A stretch of DNA of 46,099 bases from Tubiluchus corallicola (lineage: Eukaryota; Priapulida; Priapulimorpha; Priapulimorphida; Tubiluchidae), in assembly GCA_030141605.1 (NCBI GenBank), contig JAQGDQ010000701.1, positions 1-46,099 on the forward strand. Direction: 5' to 3'. Below, piece by piece: positions 21,051 to 34,200 of this stretch. How positions within the stretch are numbered: position 1 is the first letter of the stretch; every line of letters begins with the position of its first letter. The translations under genes and the position numbers were made by a program. The notes below the pieces were generated by a model. That model was not told the DNA's origin, ran no database searches, and saw only the letters and a program-made list of their open reading frames with translations.

Positions 21051-24000
21051 CTGTTTGAATAATGAAAAAACTTTATATTAATAAACTCGGTGGTACCAGC
21101 TGCTAGAGTCAAGTCTAAAATTAAACAACCAGTTTATAATTCTGATTAGTAAGATTAAAATTCAACAGAATGCTTCTAGTTTATGCTAGAGCACCCATTA
21201 ATTGGCAAGTCTCGCGGATTGGAGATGTATTGAATTTAATAGAACAGACATCTAATAAGTCAAGTGTCAAGAAACATTAGATTCCACCTGTGTAGCAAAA
21301 ATTTCTTTTTGAATACAAAAAATCTCTTAAGAAAGCACTTAAAGGAAATCTGGACGATTGTGTGAACATTAGTTTGGAATAAAGTATGCTCTAAAATATG
21401 GAAAATTACAATAGCTTTTTTTAAATCAAACCTTGTAGTGTTAGTTTCTGACGTCATATGAGGTAGAGCCCATTTTCGTGACATCATGCGTTTAAAACAG
21501 TAACACTTACGCAAACGTGCTTGATGCACAAGGGAAGATGCCCACCATTGCAAAAACTGTGGTTAATTTCTGACGTAAGCAATAGCTGTGTTCAGTTGCC
21601 ATTAATTAACTTTCTAAACTAATTATTCAAATATTAGAAACAACTGCTAACTTTTATAGGAAAGAAAATGTATATTTTGTACAGTAAATTAAAATGAGAT
21701 TGAGTCTAAACAATCGTCCGGTCTTCCTTTAAATAAAGATTACGTATTGAATAAATACATAAATAAAGTGTAAATTCTATAACAATGAATATCGTATTAC
21801 AAATTTAATAACGTCAACATATTCATTGTTGAAACCGGTAGAAACATTAGGCTCTAGAAATAGTAGAAATATTTAGGTAATAAACAATGCGGGTAATTAC
21901 TCGGGTACCCAGGTACCCGACAGAAATTATAAAAGACATATGCAATTAACATAATCGTTACGCAGCTTTGTGAAATGTATTACTTAGGTGTGTCAGGTTT
22001 TCCTTTAAGAAATTTGCTTGATATTTTGCACTCAGATTCAGTTACACACTGCAAATCAAGAAAACTGTTTATCTGTTTTCGTTTAATTCTAATTTCATTT
22101 CACGTGCGTGTTTTAACTGTAAGGCAAAACTCTGAATTAATACTAAAGTTTCAACAGTAAAAAACAAAATTGTGTGTAAACTGAAGCAGAGCTCACTTTA
22201 CGCATCACACAATTGTGCACAATATCGTGCAAAGTTGCAGGAAAGTGTATCACATCCTGTACTCCCTAAGAAAGTGCAAACACATACAGTTAATGAAGTA
22301 AACAGCCAGAATCAGCATGACAAATGAAACAACCCAACAATCACCCATCCATTTTTGACCAGAATTGGTGATTGCACTTAACTTTGGTCACTAAACACAC
22401 AATGCAAACAATCCACACGAACTACACACAATGCAACCATGACCTTGGCTCACACGAGACTTCGCTGGTTAAGTTACTTTGTCATCTTACATTTTTAACA
22501 AAAATCATGTTTAAACGAAACCACCATTCACTCTAGAAAAAGCTATCAGGTATGCGTTTATCAGGTATGCTGAGTAATTCTGGTTGCGAAATTTTAAACT
22601 GTCTACAAAAAATCAGATGACATATATAAAACACATTTTTTTTACCTTTTGTGGGAAAATTTGTAATTTTTACCAACCTCGATGTTTGTGATTTCAAACT
22701 AAATATAAATACCTTAATAAAAGCTTAGGTAGTCGATACGGATCGGTACTTTGTGAAGCACATAAGTCCTGTAATTCGCTAAACTACATATAAATACCTT
22801 AGTAAAAGCTTAGGTAGTCGATACGGATCGGTACTTTGTGAAGCACATAAGTCCTGTAATTCGCTAAACCAAATATAAATACCTTAATAAAAGCTTAGGT
22901 AGTCGATACGGATCGGTACTTTGTGAAGCACACAAGTCCTGTAATTCGCTAAACCAAATATAAATACCTTAATAAAAGCTTAGGTAGTCGATACGGATCG
23001 GTACTTTGTGAAGCACACAAGTCCTGTAATTCGCTAAACCAAATATAAATACCTTAGTAAAAGCTTAGGTAGTCGATACGGATCGGTACTTTGTGAAGCA
23101 CATAAGTCCTGTAATTCACTAAACCAAATATAAATACCTTAATAAAAGCTTAGGTAGTCGATACGGATCGGTACTTTGTGAAGCACACAAGTCCTGTAAT
23201 TCGCTAAACCAAATATAAATACCTTAATAAAAGCTTAGGCAGTCGATACGGATCGGTACTTTGTGAAGCACATAAGTCCTGTAATTCGCTATAAGCTTTT
23301 TGGTGAAACCGTTCTATCTGTCGAGCACTTGGCATATTTGGCTGATCTGAAAAGATAACGTCTATAATAAGTACAGTAGTTTCTCACTTAGTGACGGCAA
23401 TACATTTATAGAAAAATGCAAACATTCCAGGTAAAAATACAGACAAAACCAACTAGGAAGTAATGTAACCTGGGCGGCTCATAACTAAAATTAATGAGGG
23501 TACTGCTTCAGAAAATGTTTAGCCATTGTTTTAATACTATGTAATGCGAAATAAACATATGTAATTTTAATGTTGTAATTAGTAATTGTAATTTTAAGCA
23601 AACAAACACGTGAAAGTTTATACATAAACTTGATAAAATCCTAAACACGAGCAGCCAATGATTGTAACGTACAGGAGGTGCTGCAGTTCCACAGTACCTA
23701 TACACGAGCCGCCTCTGATTGTAAAGTACAGGGGGTGCTGCAGTTCCACAGTACCTATACACGAGCCGCCTCTGATTGTAAAGTACAGGAGGTGCTGCAG
23801 TTCCACAGTACCTATACACGAGCCGCCTCTGATTGTAAAGTACAGGGGGTGCTGCAGTTCCACAGTACCTATACACGAGCTGCCACTGATTGTAACAGAT
23901 GTAACAGTCGGTATGTTAAACGGACCACATATCAACTCGAGTACAGTAGTATCATATACAGCTACGCAGCTTATGAAAGAAATTAATAAGCATAAAAAAT

Positions 24001-27000
24001 AAATCAAATAAACATGATTACACAAATATGCTTGGAACTTGTATATATCAGTAACAGTTCACTTACCTGTACTAAATAAAGCAATACATTTCAGGTACGC
24101 AAACTCCTGATCACTTACGTCCAGCTTAGCAGTTTGGTTTACATAATGCTGTAGCTGACATATATGGTCTGTTACTGACTTGACTTTTTCGGCAGATAGA
24201 CGACCTGAAAAGATTATAATTAACGTATTAAATGACAATTAAACATAATGATGAAATTGTTCAAAAACGAAAATTTATTAAATTCGTTAAAGCTGTCCTA
24301 ATTTAATTCTGGCAGCACATACATACCACCTACAAAAAGAAGATGTCTACTACCTATGAAAACTTAACTATAGAATAGTTCTTAAAAGTTATTTAAGTAT
24401 TAAATACAGTCAAGTTTCAGATTCATAGAAAAACAGAAAGTATACGCTCTAAGATTTTTTGATACTTTTAACTTTTTCTTGGTGGTTTATATACGGGGAA
24501 ATCTGGTGTGAAAGTGTCATTTCTGAAGTCTGGACCTTGATTTTGCACGTTTTACTCTTTAGATGATTTCAGCAAGATTACTCGTTAGATTTCAGCAAAA
24601 ATACTCGTTAGATGATGCCAGCAAAATTCTGTCATTACTTACGCCCCCGCATTTGCGTTTTGTTATCACCTGTCACATTTCGCTGTGTAGCATTGTTTAC
24701 AAATTCAGCGTCACAGAAACGATGTGGTATCTAGGGAAGCTATTGCTAGGACATTTTGTTTAGCCTTTCCGAAGTTTCACGAGCAAAACCCAACAAAATG
24801 TTTTGATGGAAAATACAATTTCAAGGTCCTATTTCATCAGGAAGGAAGCCATGAAGTTTAATAAAATTAGTGGATAAATTTTAGCTCTTTTAATTAAAGA
24901 AAACTTGTTTTTACATTGATTTGATCTTTAAAATCTTACTTTGTTGAAGGCTAGTTTGTAAATGATTCACAATGGCAGCAAGTATAGTTGGTAGTGACAT
25001 GACCTCAGCACACTGTGCCATGCCAATTGTAAACATGTCGTTCCAGCTGCACTTTACCAAAGCCGTTTGTGCTTCAGGACTAAAACAGAAAATAAGCCAT
25101 GTGAAAATGATGTTTCACACCATGAAATGAGCCACGTAAAAACGATGTTTCACACCATGAAATGAGCCACGTAAAAACGATGTTTCACACCATGAAATAA
25201 GCCACGTAAAAACGATGTTTCACACCATGAAAAAGCCACGTAAAAACGATGTTTCACACCATGAAATAAGCCACGTGAAAACGATGTTTCACACCATGAA
25301 ATAAGCCAGGTAAAAACGATGTTTCACACCATGAAAAAGCCACGTAAAAACGATGTTTCACACCATGAAAAAGCCATGTAAAAATGATGTTTCACACCAT
25401 GAAATAAGCCACGTAAAAATGATGGTTCACACCATGAAATAAGCCACATAAAAATGATGTTTCACACCATGAAATGAGCCATGTAAAAACGATGTTTCAC
25501 ACCATGAAATAAGCCATGTAAAAACGATGTTTCACACCATGAAATAAGCCACGTAAAAACGATGTTTCACACCATGAAATAAGCCATGTAAAAATGATGT
25601 TTCACACCATGAAATAAGCCATGTAAAAACGATGTTTCACACCATGAAATAAGCCACGTAAAAACGATGTTTCACACCATGAAATGAGCCACGTAAAAAC
25701 GATGTTTCACACCATGAAATGAGCCACGTAAAAACGATGTTTCACACCATGAAATGAGCCACGTAAAAACGATGTTTCACACCATGAAATAAGCCACGTA
25801 AAAACCATGTTAACCCTACTGTATTCATTCGGTCAATCATCTAACACTTATAGCTTAATGCTATTAGCAAAATTGTTTTGTACGGATATGTTATACTTTT
25901 GGCTAGTGGTTTAGAACTCTTGACAATAAGCTATGGAACTAGTCTTACCGGAAGAAACACATGGTAAAGAAATATTCGTGTTTTTACCCAAATCTTTTAT
26001 GGAACTCAAATGGGAAGGAGCTTGGAGTTAATTCACTAATGATTCCGATAGTCTCTTGAAAGCTGAAATTGACTACTACATAAAGTTTGGCACCACCAAC
26101 CCAAACACCATTTTTATACACCTCAACACGCTGCACACTGTCCCATAGACAAAAGACAACAACAAACTTGAGAGCATTCACAGGATTTCTACAATCCATT
26201 TAAAAGGGAAAAGAGGGCTACAAAATGTGATGTCCCTTTTGAACTCATCTCTGTAAAACCCTCTGTGAAACCAATACAATTTGATTAATCAGCTTATGAC
26301 TGTGAACACTGGAATGTTCATACATCATTGTAGCTTATTTCACAACTACTGCCCATTGTAATGAGTAATGAGTTAAAGAAAAGAGAGGCTGAAAAATTGT
26401 GAACCAGTCAAGACTTGAACTCAAAACAGGGGATTAGACCTCCCTGCTCTGCCAACCAAATGACCAGTTCAACAAGACAGAACAGGTCCAAGATTTCATC
26501 CTTGTAGCCTACAATCCAACAGCGCCACCTGTACCCATGGCACACTAGAGGGATACTCATGGTGTCAACTTTTTCAAATTAGCTGGCAATTAACATAGTT
26601 TTCTTGCTAATTGTAAGCATTATTATTTTTACACTTCAACAGTTAGCAGTAAGTTAGCTTGAAGACACTAAGACAAGCAAGAGAGAGATTGTACTAGTCA
26701 AAAGTGCTGTTCTATTTCAGCTATTTCTTAAGCCCTGTTCACACTATGGAGAAGACGTGGGACACGTCCCGGACTTCTTAATCACTTTCATACCTTTAAC
26801 GACTTTGTCCACTTGTACCACTGTTTATACTAGTTAGTTAGTGAATTTTACTGACCACGGGATAGTAGGTCCAACAATACCATAACAAAACAATAACAAC
26901 TGACATAAACGCATAACAAGCACACGATCTAACTTAACTTAATATCAAAACGAGATATTTACAAAAGTTAAGTATAGACATACTATATAAATAGGTATGT

Positions 27001-30000
27001 TTAAGGTTTCAACTCGAGTATTTAAATTTTGGTAATACATCAAGCGTCAATTCACAAATAACTTTTGGATTTAAATTCCGTAAAGAACCAACATCAGTAA
27101 TTGTCTGATCTCTGTGTCTAACACGTAAATTCTCAATTACTGCACAATTACACATTACACGTTTTTCAGTTTGAACACTTGATCCACACTCAAAAAGTTG
27201 TAATTCACAGTCAATACGTGACTAACGCCCAGTTTTAACTCGCAAGTAATGTGAAATAAGTCTTATGCAACAAAAAGAAATATGTGTATATTCAAAAATA
27301 CTGTTATCACTATCGACTGGATGGACACTTAAATTCGGATTTAGTTCAGTTCTATATAAATTCGGATTTAGTTCAGTTCTATAAGTAGCATTTTTTGTTT
27401 TATCTGACGACAAATACACGCGCTTTGATTTTCTGAAAATCGTCATCATGATTGGTGGCTGTATCTCTTAACTGTTAAACATAACGGTACTGAGGGGGAG
27501 GGGGTGTTAGCACATGCACACTGGGCTCATGCCATCATAAATGGGTCACCACGAATTTGGTCTCTTTCATTAGACATTTTTGAGAAAAAATTTCACTGAT
27601 CTTCTTTTATAATTCCATTAACAGAACACTACATGTACATATGTGGAGCTTTTTTGCCTCTGTGCACAAAAACACACGTCACGGATGCTGTCTGCAATGA
27701 AAAATGCTTGATTAGGGCTGTGCTGTAGCTGCTGCTATAACCATGATGGGTAAATGCTCCGTTTACATTGTAAATCCGGATCCTGGCTACGTAGACCTTC
27801 TGATGCCACACATGGGCAGCAGTCGAAAAGTCTTGTACAGTCAAACCTCTTTATAATGACCCCCTTTTAATACCAACCTCGCTTAACATCCAAGTTTTTA
27901 GCAAAACAACACGTCTGTATTTGCAAAGACTATTAATGCACCTTGTTATAATACCAACCTCGCTTGAAGACCAAATTATTTGCAAAAACAAAATGTCTAT
28001 ATTAGCACAGACGTGTATGCATTAATGTACCTTGTTATAATACCAAATTTGCTGTAAAGCTAACTTTTTTACAGTCTCAAAGTGGGCGGTATAAAGTCTG
28101 ACTGTACCCGAAATAATCCTTATGACAACACGAATGGTTGAAATGGATCCGGATCTAAAAAGTCCACGATGGGTAGAGTATTTTCTGCTTAGTGTGGACA
28201 TGGTTATAGAACAGGGCAAGCAACACTATGAGGTTACAGACGTTTTGCCTAACAAGTTCCATTCTACATACCTTAATAGCTGAAAGGCGGGTAAAGCTCT
28301 GGCCCAGTGCATTGAAAGGAACAGCAGCCTAGAGGCGCTTTCACAGATGTAGTGAACATTTAAAAACTCCGGCATTGGCGACGGCGTAGTCAGGTTAAAC
28401 GCGACAGTTGTATCTTCTAATAGCGGCCCTGCAAAATTAACAACCAAACATTAAACTCATATTAAAAAGTATGAGTAAGTGAAAGTGACTTGACTGTTAA
28501 AAGCTAATTAATTAATTATGTTGAGTCTAGGGATGAGGATCGAACGTTCGAATTCGATTGGAAAGAGTTTTTTTAATTAGAATTCAATTCGAAGCTAAAA
28601 TTGTGGATTCGGATAATTCAGCACCTCAACTACATTATGTTCAGTATCAATTATCACAGTTTAGCTGAAATTTTCATGCACGATTTTAAACAAATTATTA
28701 GTTGTCTGCTTTTACTGTAGAACAAAATCAGGTACGGATTCGATATCTTCAGCTTGATTCGACTCTGAAAGTCAAATTCGATTTGAATTCGCTTTTTGCG
28801 ATAGAATGCCTACCCTTAGATGAGTGTCTATGAGCCAAACTAATACTTGCTTGTCAGTACAGGGATGATAAATAGTCATGCACACTTCAAACCCCCCGGT
28901 TAAAGGACAAGACAAGGGGTACCCCTCAAGTAGGCTTCAGAAAAATTGCTTTAAAAAATTATATTACTTCACAGCAATTTTACGTGCATATAGTACTCAT
29001 GTTGAAAGGAATTTCTGTTTGTCTTCATTTTACATCTCCCGCAATACTGTTCCCACGGCACCATTACATGATGTCACTATGCCACGTAAATCAGGTGAAG
29101 AAAAATCAACGTTAAATTATGTGCCAAAAAACCTTCCATGCAAATCTGTATTACTTAGCTTTTCGCTTACCTACTCGAAAGACTTATGTAACTAGAAAAG
29201 AAAATTGTCAATTATTTAAAATGTTTTCACCAATTGGTAAAATGTTGGTGACTCACCCTCCAGGGTGCATCACTCACTAACCAAAAATGTATTTTTAATC
29301 TTATTGACAAGATACGGTAATTTAAAATTTTATTCACTTACTGACATGTGCGTTACGAATGCTCTGATTATTTTTTCAAACTTTACTTAATGTTATCTAA
29401 ACTTGTTTCAAATAACCTGTCATTAAAATAGCTGTGCTTAACGGTCATCGCTGGAGTTTAAATTTACAAGCTTTATGCAGCGTTAGTACCGATTGAAGCC
29501 CTGTATGTAAAAAGGTAATATGTAAGTGATATAAAATTGCAAGGCAAATTTTTCCAGCTCATGGTGGGTTTTTCTCATGCTTTAAAACCAAGCTTGAGTA
29601 AACTTGCCTTTTTCACAAACATGCTTCAAAAAACTGCCTGATTTGCTTTTTACGTCAAATAGCAAATCTCCCAAATGCGGTAACAGAAAGAGGATCATTT
29701 TGCACTTTCAACAGGCAGGTCCTACTCGAATTGTATAGTTGTGGTGAGACGGGAACCTGTCTCATTATCTAAGATGAGCCACTAAACCAACAGAGGCAGA
29801 GGTGTTTTAGCCATGTGTAGACATGTCTGCATCTCCCTTCTACGAGGAAACATCCAGAATCGGCATGACAAAATGAGCGAAAATCAAAACGGTTCAATCA
29901 TCCAATAACAGACCATCCCTGGCACCATTCTTAAGTTAAGTCACCAAGCAAGGTGACGCAACCACTCAGCCATGTGTTCCCCAGTCACTTCAGAACAAAA

Positions 30001-31230
30001 TTTTGGTAACAAAATATTCAAAAATCATTTCACTCATATTCACAACAGCTATTATTAACAATCGAATCGTTTACCCACCATTTATTTCAATAATTGTGTC
30101 ATTTTGATCCTCAATTGAGAGTGAAGTTATCCCACCCTATAATGCAAAACAGGAAACCTAAGAATCATTTACTCACTATATGCAGAAAAAGAATAAAACA
30201 AACATTGTGACCTCAATACCATTGTAACGTTACCTAATAAGCCTTAAAATTAACATGTAATGTACAATTTACTTATACAGTGCACTACGTAATTTAAAAT
30301 CTCAGTACGCTAAACAATAAAATACATATAAAATTCATAAGAAACATAAAATTTAAAATACATTAAAAAGTATTTATCATAAAAAGTACAATTTAAACAA
30401 ACGTGTTTTAAGACGTTGTTTAAAAGAATCTAATGAATTTGTAGAACGTATAGCAACAGGTAGGTTATTCCAGAGACGTACAACACAGACAGAGAAAACT
30501 TTTTCACAATAGAATACTGTATTAGGAATTGGCTGATGTAAATTAATTTGTTCATTAGCATTGGAACGAAGTGTTCGGAGTATATTACGGTATATCAAAA
30601 CATTAGTAAGGTATACAGGTGACAAACCATGTAGTATTTTGGAGGTGATACAAGGAATTTTAAATTGAATTCGGAACTTTATAAGCAGCCGATGAAACTC
30701 TCTTAGAACGGGTTTAATATGATCATATTTTCTAGTTTTCATAACGAGAAGAGCAGGAGAGTTCCGAATTAGATGGAGTTTGCGATTTTCACGTTCGGGG
30801 AGTCCAAGATGCCAAGATGGATATTTCAGTTGTCTCTGTTCATCAGTCAGATGAAGAACATTCATGACTCGCTGACGGAACATTCCCCGTAAAGATTTCC
30901 AATTGGCTCTTCCGGTCTCCGAAAGCTGCTGGTTAAGGGGCCATTATTAATTCAAAAGCATTAAACTTTCTTTGAACATCATTCAGTCATCAGTTGGGTT
31001 AACAGTCAAAGTGTTCTGATGAGCATTATTATGGTTAACAGAATAGTTAAGAGTTCTGTATGTAAGATAGGAGGCAGAACTATACAAGGATTTCTAAGCA
31101 TTTAGAAGGAAAATTAAAACATTTTTGGCAATTTTTGGCTGTATTGCCATTTTTAGTGTGCACTGCAACAGATCTTTGACCAACGAGTAATTCCAAAAAA
31201 ACAGTTGATAGTAGTAATAGTTTAACAGTA

Positions 31231-31293
<63 letters not shown>

Positions 31294-34200
31294 GTAACAG
31301 TAACAGTAACAGTGACAGTTACAGTTACAGTTACAGTAACAGTAATAATGATAATAATAATAATAATAATAGTAATAGTAATAGTAACAAATTTAATAGA
31401 TAATGTTAAAATTTATGTTTCTGGTCATGTTGTTTATTCTAATGCAAAAATTCCTAAATAGTGAGTTTATCATTTTAAAAATAAAAACTTACAAGATCTC
31501 AAATATGGGAGTTTGTTAGGTAACGCTACTGTGAGCACTTACGGAATTTGAGGGGTCGGCAGATGCAAACTTCGCCATGGCGTCGAAAGCCTTAGTCGCC
31601 GCATCACCGGACGATGAATCCTTCGTGTCGCCGTTTGGCCTGCTAGGCGATTCGTCGTGTTCATTTCCCATTGCAGCCAACGTCGTCACAACATTTGCTA
31701 AAGTACTCAGATCTACAAGGAAAAATGTAAAAAAATATACTTTATCTACATATTTAGTAAATGTAGATTTTGGTTAAACAAACAAACAAACAGACAAACA
31801 AACAAAGAAACAAACAAACATGTAGAAATAGCAAATGAAATGTACTTTGCACATGAACAGATACAGTATTTACTCGTCCTGGTAATTCTTGGGCCCTTAG
31901 AATACGGATACGTACAAAACTTAGCTAAGTAACGGTGGAACTATTACACCAGTTAGCGGTCGGTTAAACGTTTAAACGATTAACCATCTCAGCCTTACCA
32001 CAGAGCGGTCAAGAAATGGAAAGCTTTATTTAACACATTAGCTCACCTGAATTGCTTGATGCAACAACAGATGGAATTTGAGTGAGATTCTCCTGCATGT
32101 TGGCTAACAATCCAGATTCTGCAGAACTGTCCTAAAACACCAAAATCACATTAAAGGAAACATCAAGCCTTCTAGGAGCTTAGGCTTATTTCAATCTTCA
32201 CGAAAAACAATCGCTTCAAGCTTGGACGCTTCCATTTTCCATTTCCAATGACGTGATTCGTCTTGGAAAGTAGCGCGCTGTCAATGTTTACCAAAAGTAT
32301 GAGTTTTTACAAATTTTGTAAAAATTTTTAGCTAATTTTGTAATATTTTTGCGTGAACATTAGACAAGCTGCAGAAGTGTTTACGAAAAGTCAGGAAGTC
32401 TCCCAGTTTTCAAGTGAATGGTGGCAACCACCACGCGGTATTCAGCGGTAGTACATTTAAGCTTTATAGACAGTTTTGTGCGAATTTCTTTATTATATTT
32501 TTCTAAGTTTAGGTCACAACAGTAAAATAAATACAACATACTAAATGACTTGTTCTTTGTTTTAATTGATTTTTTCTGTGTTTGCCAAAATGGTTTATAA
32601 ACAGATACGGTTTATTTTACCAATTATTTACTCATTGTGAGTAATGGGCTGGAGAAAGAAAGCAGACGCTAGAAATTGTGGACTACTCGGGATTTTTTGG
32701 ACAGCAAAGTGAGAATGAGTCTAAACAATCGTCCGGTTTCCTTTAAAAGGAAACCGGACGATTGTTTAGACTCAATCTCATTTTAATTTACTGTTCAAAT
32801 TATACGTTTTCTTGCCTATAAAAGTTAGTAATTGCTTCTTATATTTTAATAATTAGCTTAGAAATTTAATTAACGGCAACCAAACACAGCTATTCCTCAC
32901 GTCATAAACTAACCACAGTTTGTGCAATGGCAGGCATCTTCCCTTGCACATCAAGCACGTTTGCATAGGTGTTACCGTACTGTTTAAATGCACGATATCA
33001 CGAAAAATGGGCTCTACATCATATGATGTCAGAAACTAACACTGCAGTTCATAATCACGGTTATCACGGTACTGCCATCTATTTGTCGGCCACCCGCACG
33101 TGACAAAAAAGTGCCATTGCCAATCTTAGTAGATTCACTGAGCCGCAAGTAGATTTGAAAGTTTAAAAAAATTTGAGTATCCGAGGTAATTATTATTTAA
33201 TGTACGCTTTATGTAATTATTTAAAATAAGCTATTGTAGTTTTCAATATTTTAGAGCTTACTTTCTTCTGAACTAATGTTTACACAATCATCAGGTTTTC
33301 TTTTAAAGATAAATTTACGTTGAAGTTTTTCGAACACACAAGACGTTTATCATGACTGATAGATTTTAGCACAAAATGCATCTCAAATTTGCTTTACCAA
33401 ATCTGTCGTGCTCCCACGTATGAAAAAACAGCTTTTAAAAAAGCTGCAATTTCTATATGAAATTAAGATTAGACTGACCTTCCCGGACGACGGTGACACG
33501 GCAGGTTTGTAGTTAGGCCTGAGAGAATACGGACTAGACTTGCGAATGTAAATTTTGTCAGCAGTAAGCGCTCCTCCTCCGCCTCCGATAAGAGGCAACC
33601 TCTCCCCACTCGGCCGTCGTTCCTGTTGTACCGCTGTAAGTGGAAAATTTCGCGTGGCTGAAAATTAACAAGTTTAAAATCTATGACCCTAAGTACAAGG
33701 ACAGGTATAGGCATGCACAGTACACACAATCACGGTTGCGTTCATGCAAGATTAGTCAGTGCAATTTAGACTTACATAAATTATCATAGCATTCGCACAT
33801 AATGCAGCTTTAGAAATTTCACCATAAACTAGGGTTGAGACGGTTAAGCTTTTTAATTAACTGTTTAAACTTTATTAATTGCAGCCGGCTAACAGTTTAG
33901 CAATTCTCGTTGACGTCAAACATATAAGAAAATATTGAACATTTATGACAAGCTAATATGAAGAAATTGCCTAACTCTGACCCCATTATATAATCATAGA
34001 ATTCACTTAACTTAGTATTTCTTCAGTACGTGAGTAAATTATGAACCTTTTTGCATGTTTGAAGAGGTTTTTGAACAACGAAATTCAATTTATTGCATAA
34101 AGAAGTGCATGCGATGCAATTACCCCCTCCGAATCATGCCATGCTGCATGGCGGATAAGTAATCGTATCCGGCTGCATCGAGAAAAGTTAATGTAATAGA

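Noticed and set aside
22696-23291. 85-bp direct repeats considered as a CRISPR-like or plain intronic satellite
   Set aside because: No spacers; the units contain exon sequence and a splice donor of NR2C, which explains their origin better.
23508-24025. Several 100-135 codon ORFs on both strands
   Set aside because: They are read-through of the 57-bp (19-codon) minisatellite in NR2C intron 12; no start context, splice sites or family support.
25096-25806. Regular 35-bp repeats suggested a CRISPR array
   Set aside because: Units are contiguous with no unique spacers, the DNA is eukaryotic, and no cas genes are present.
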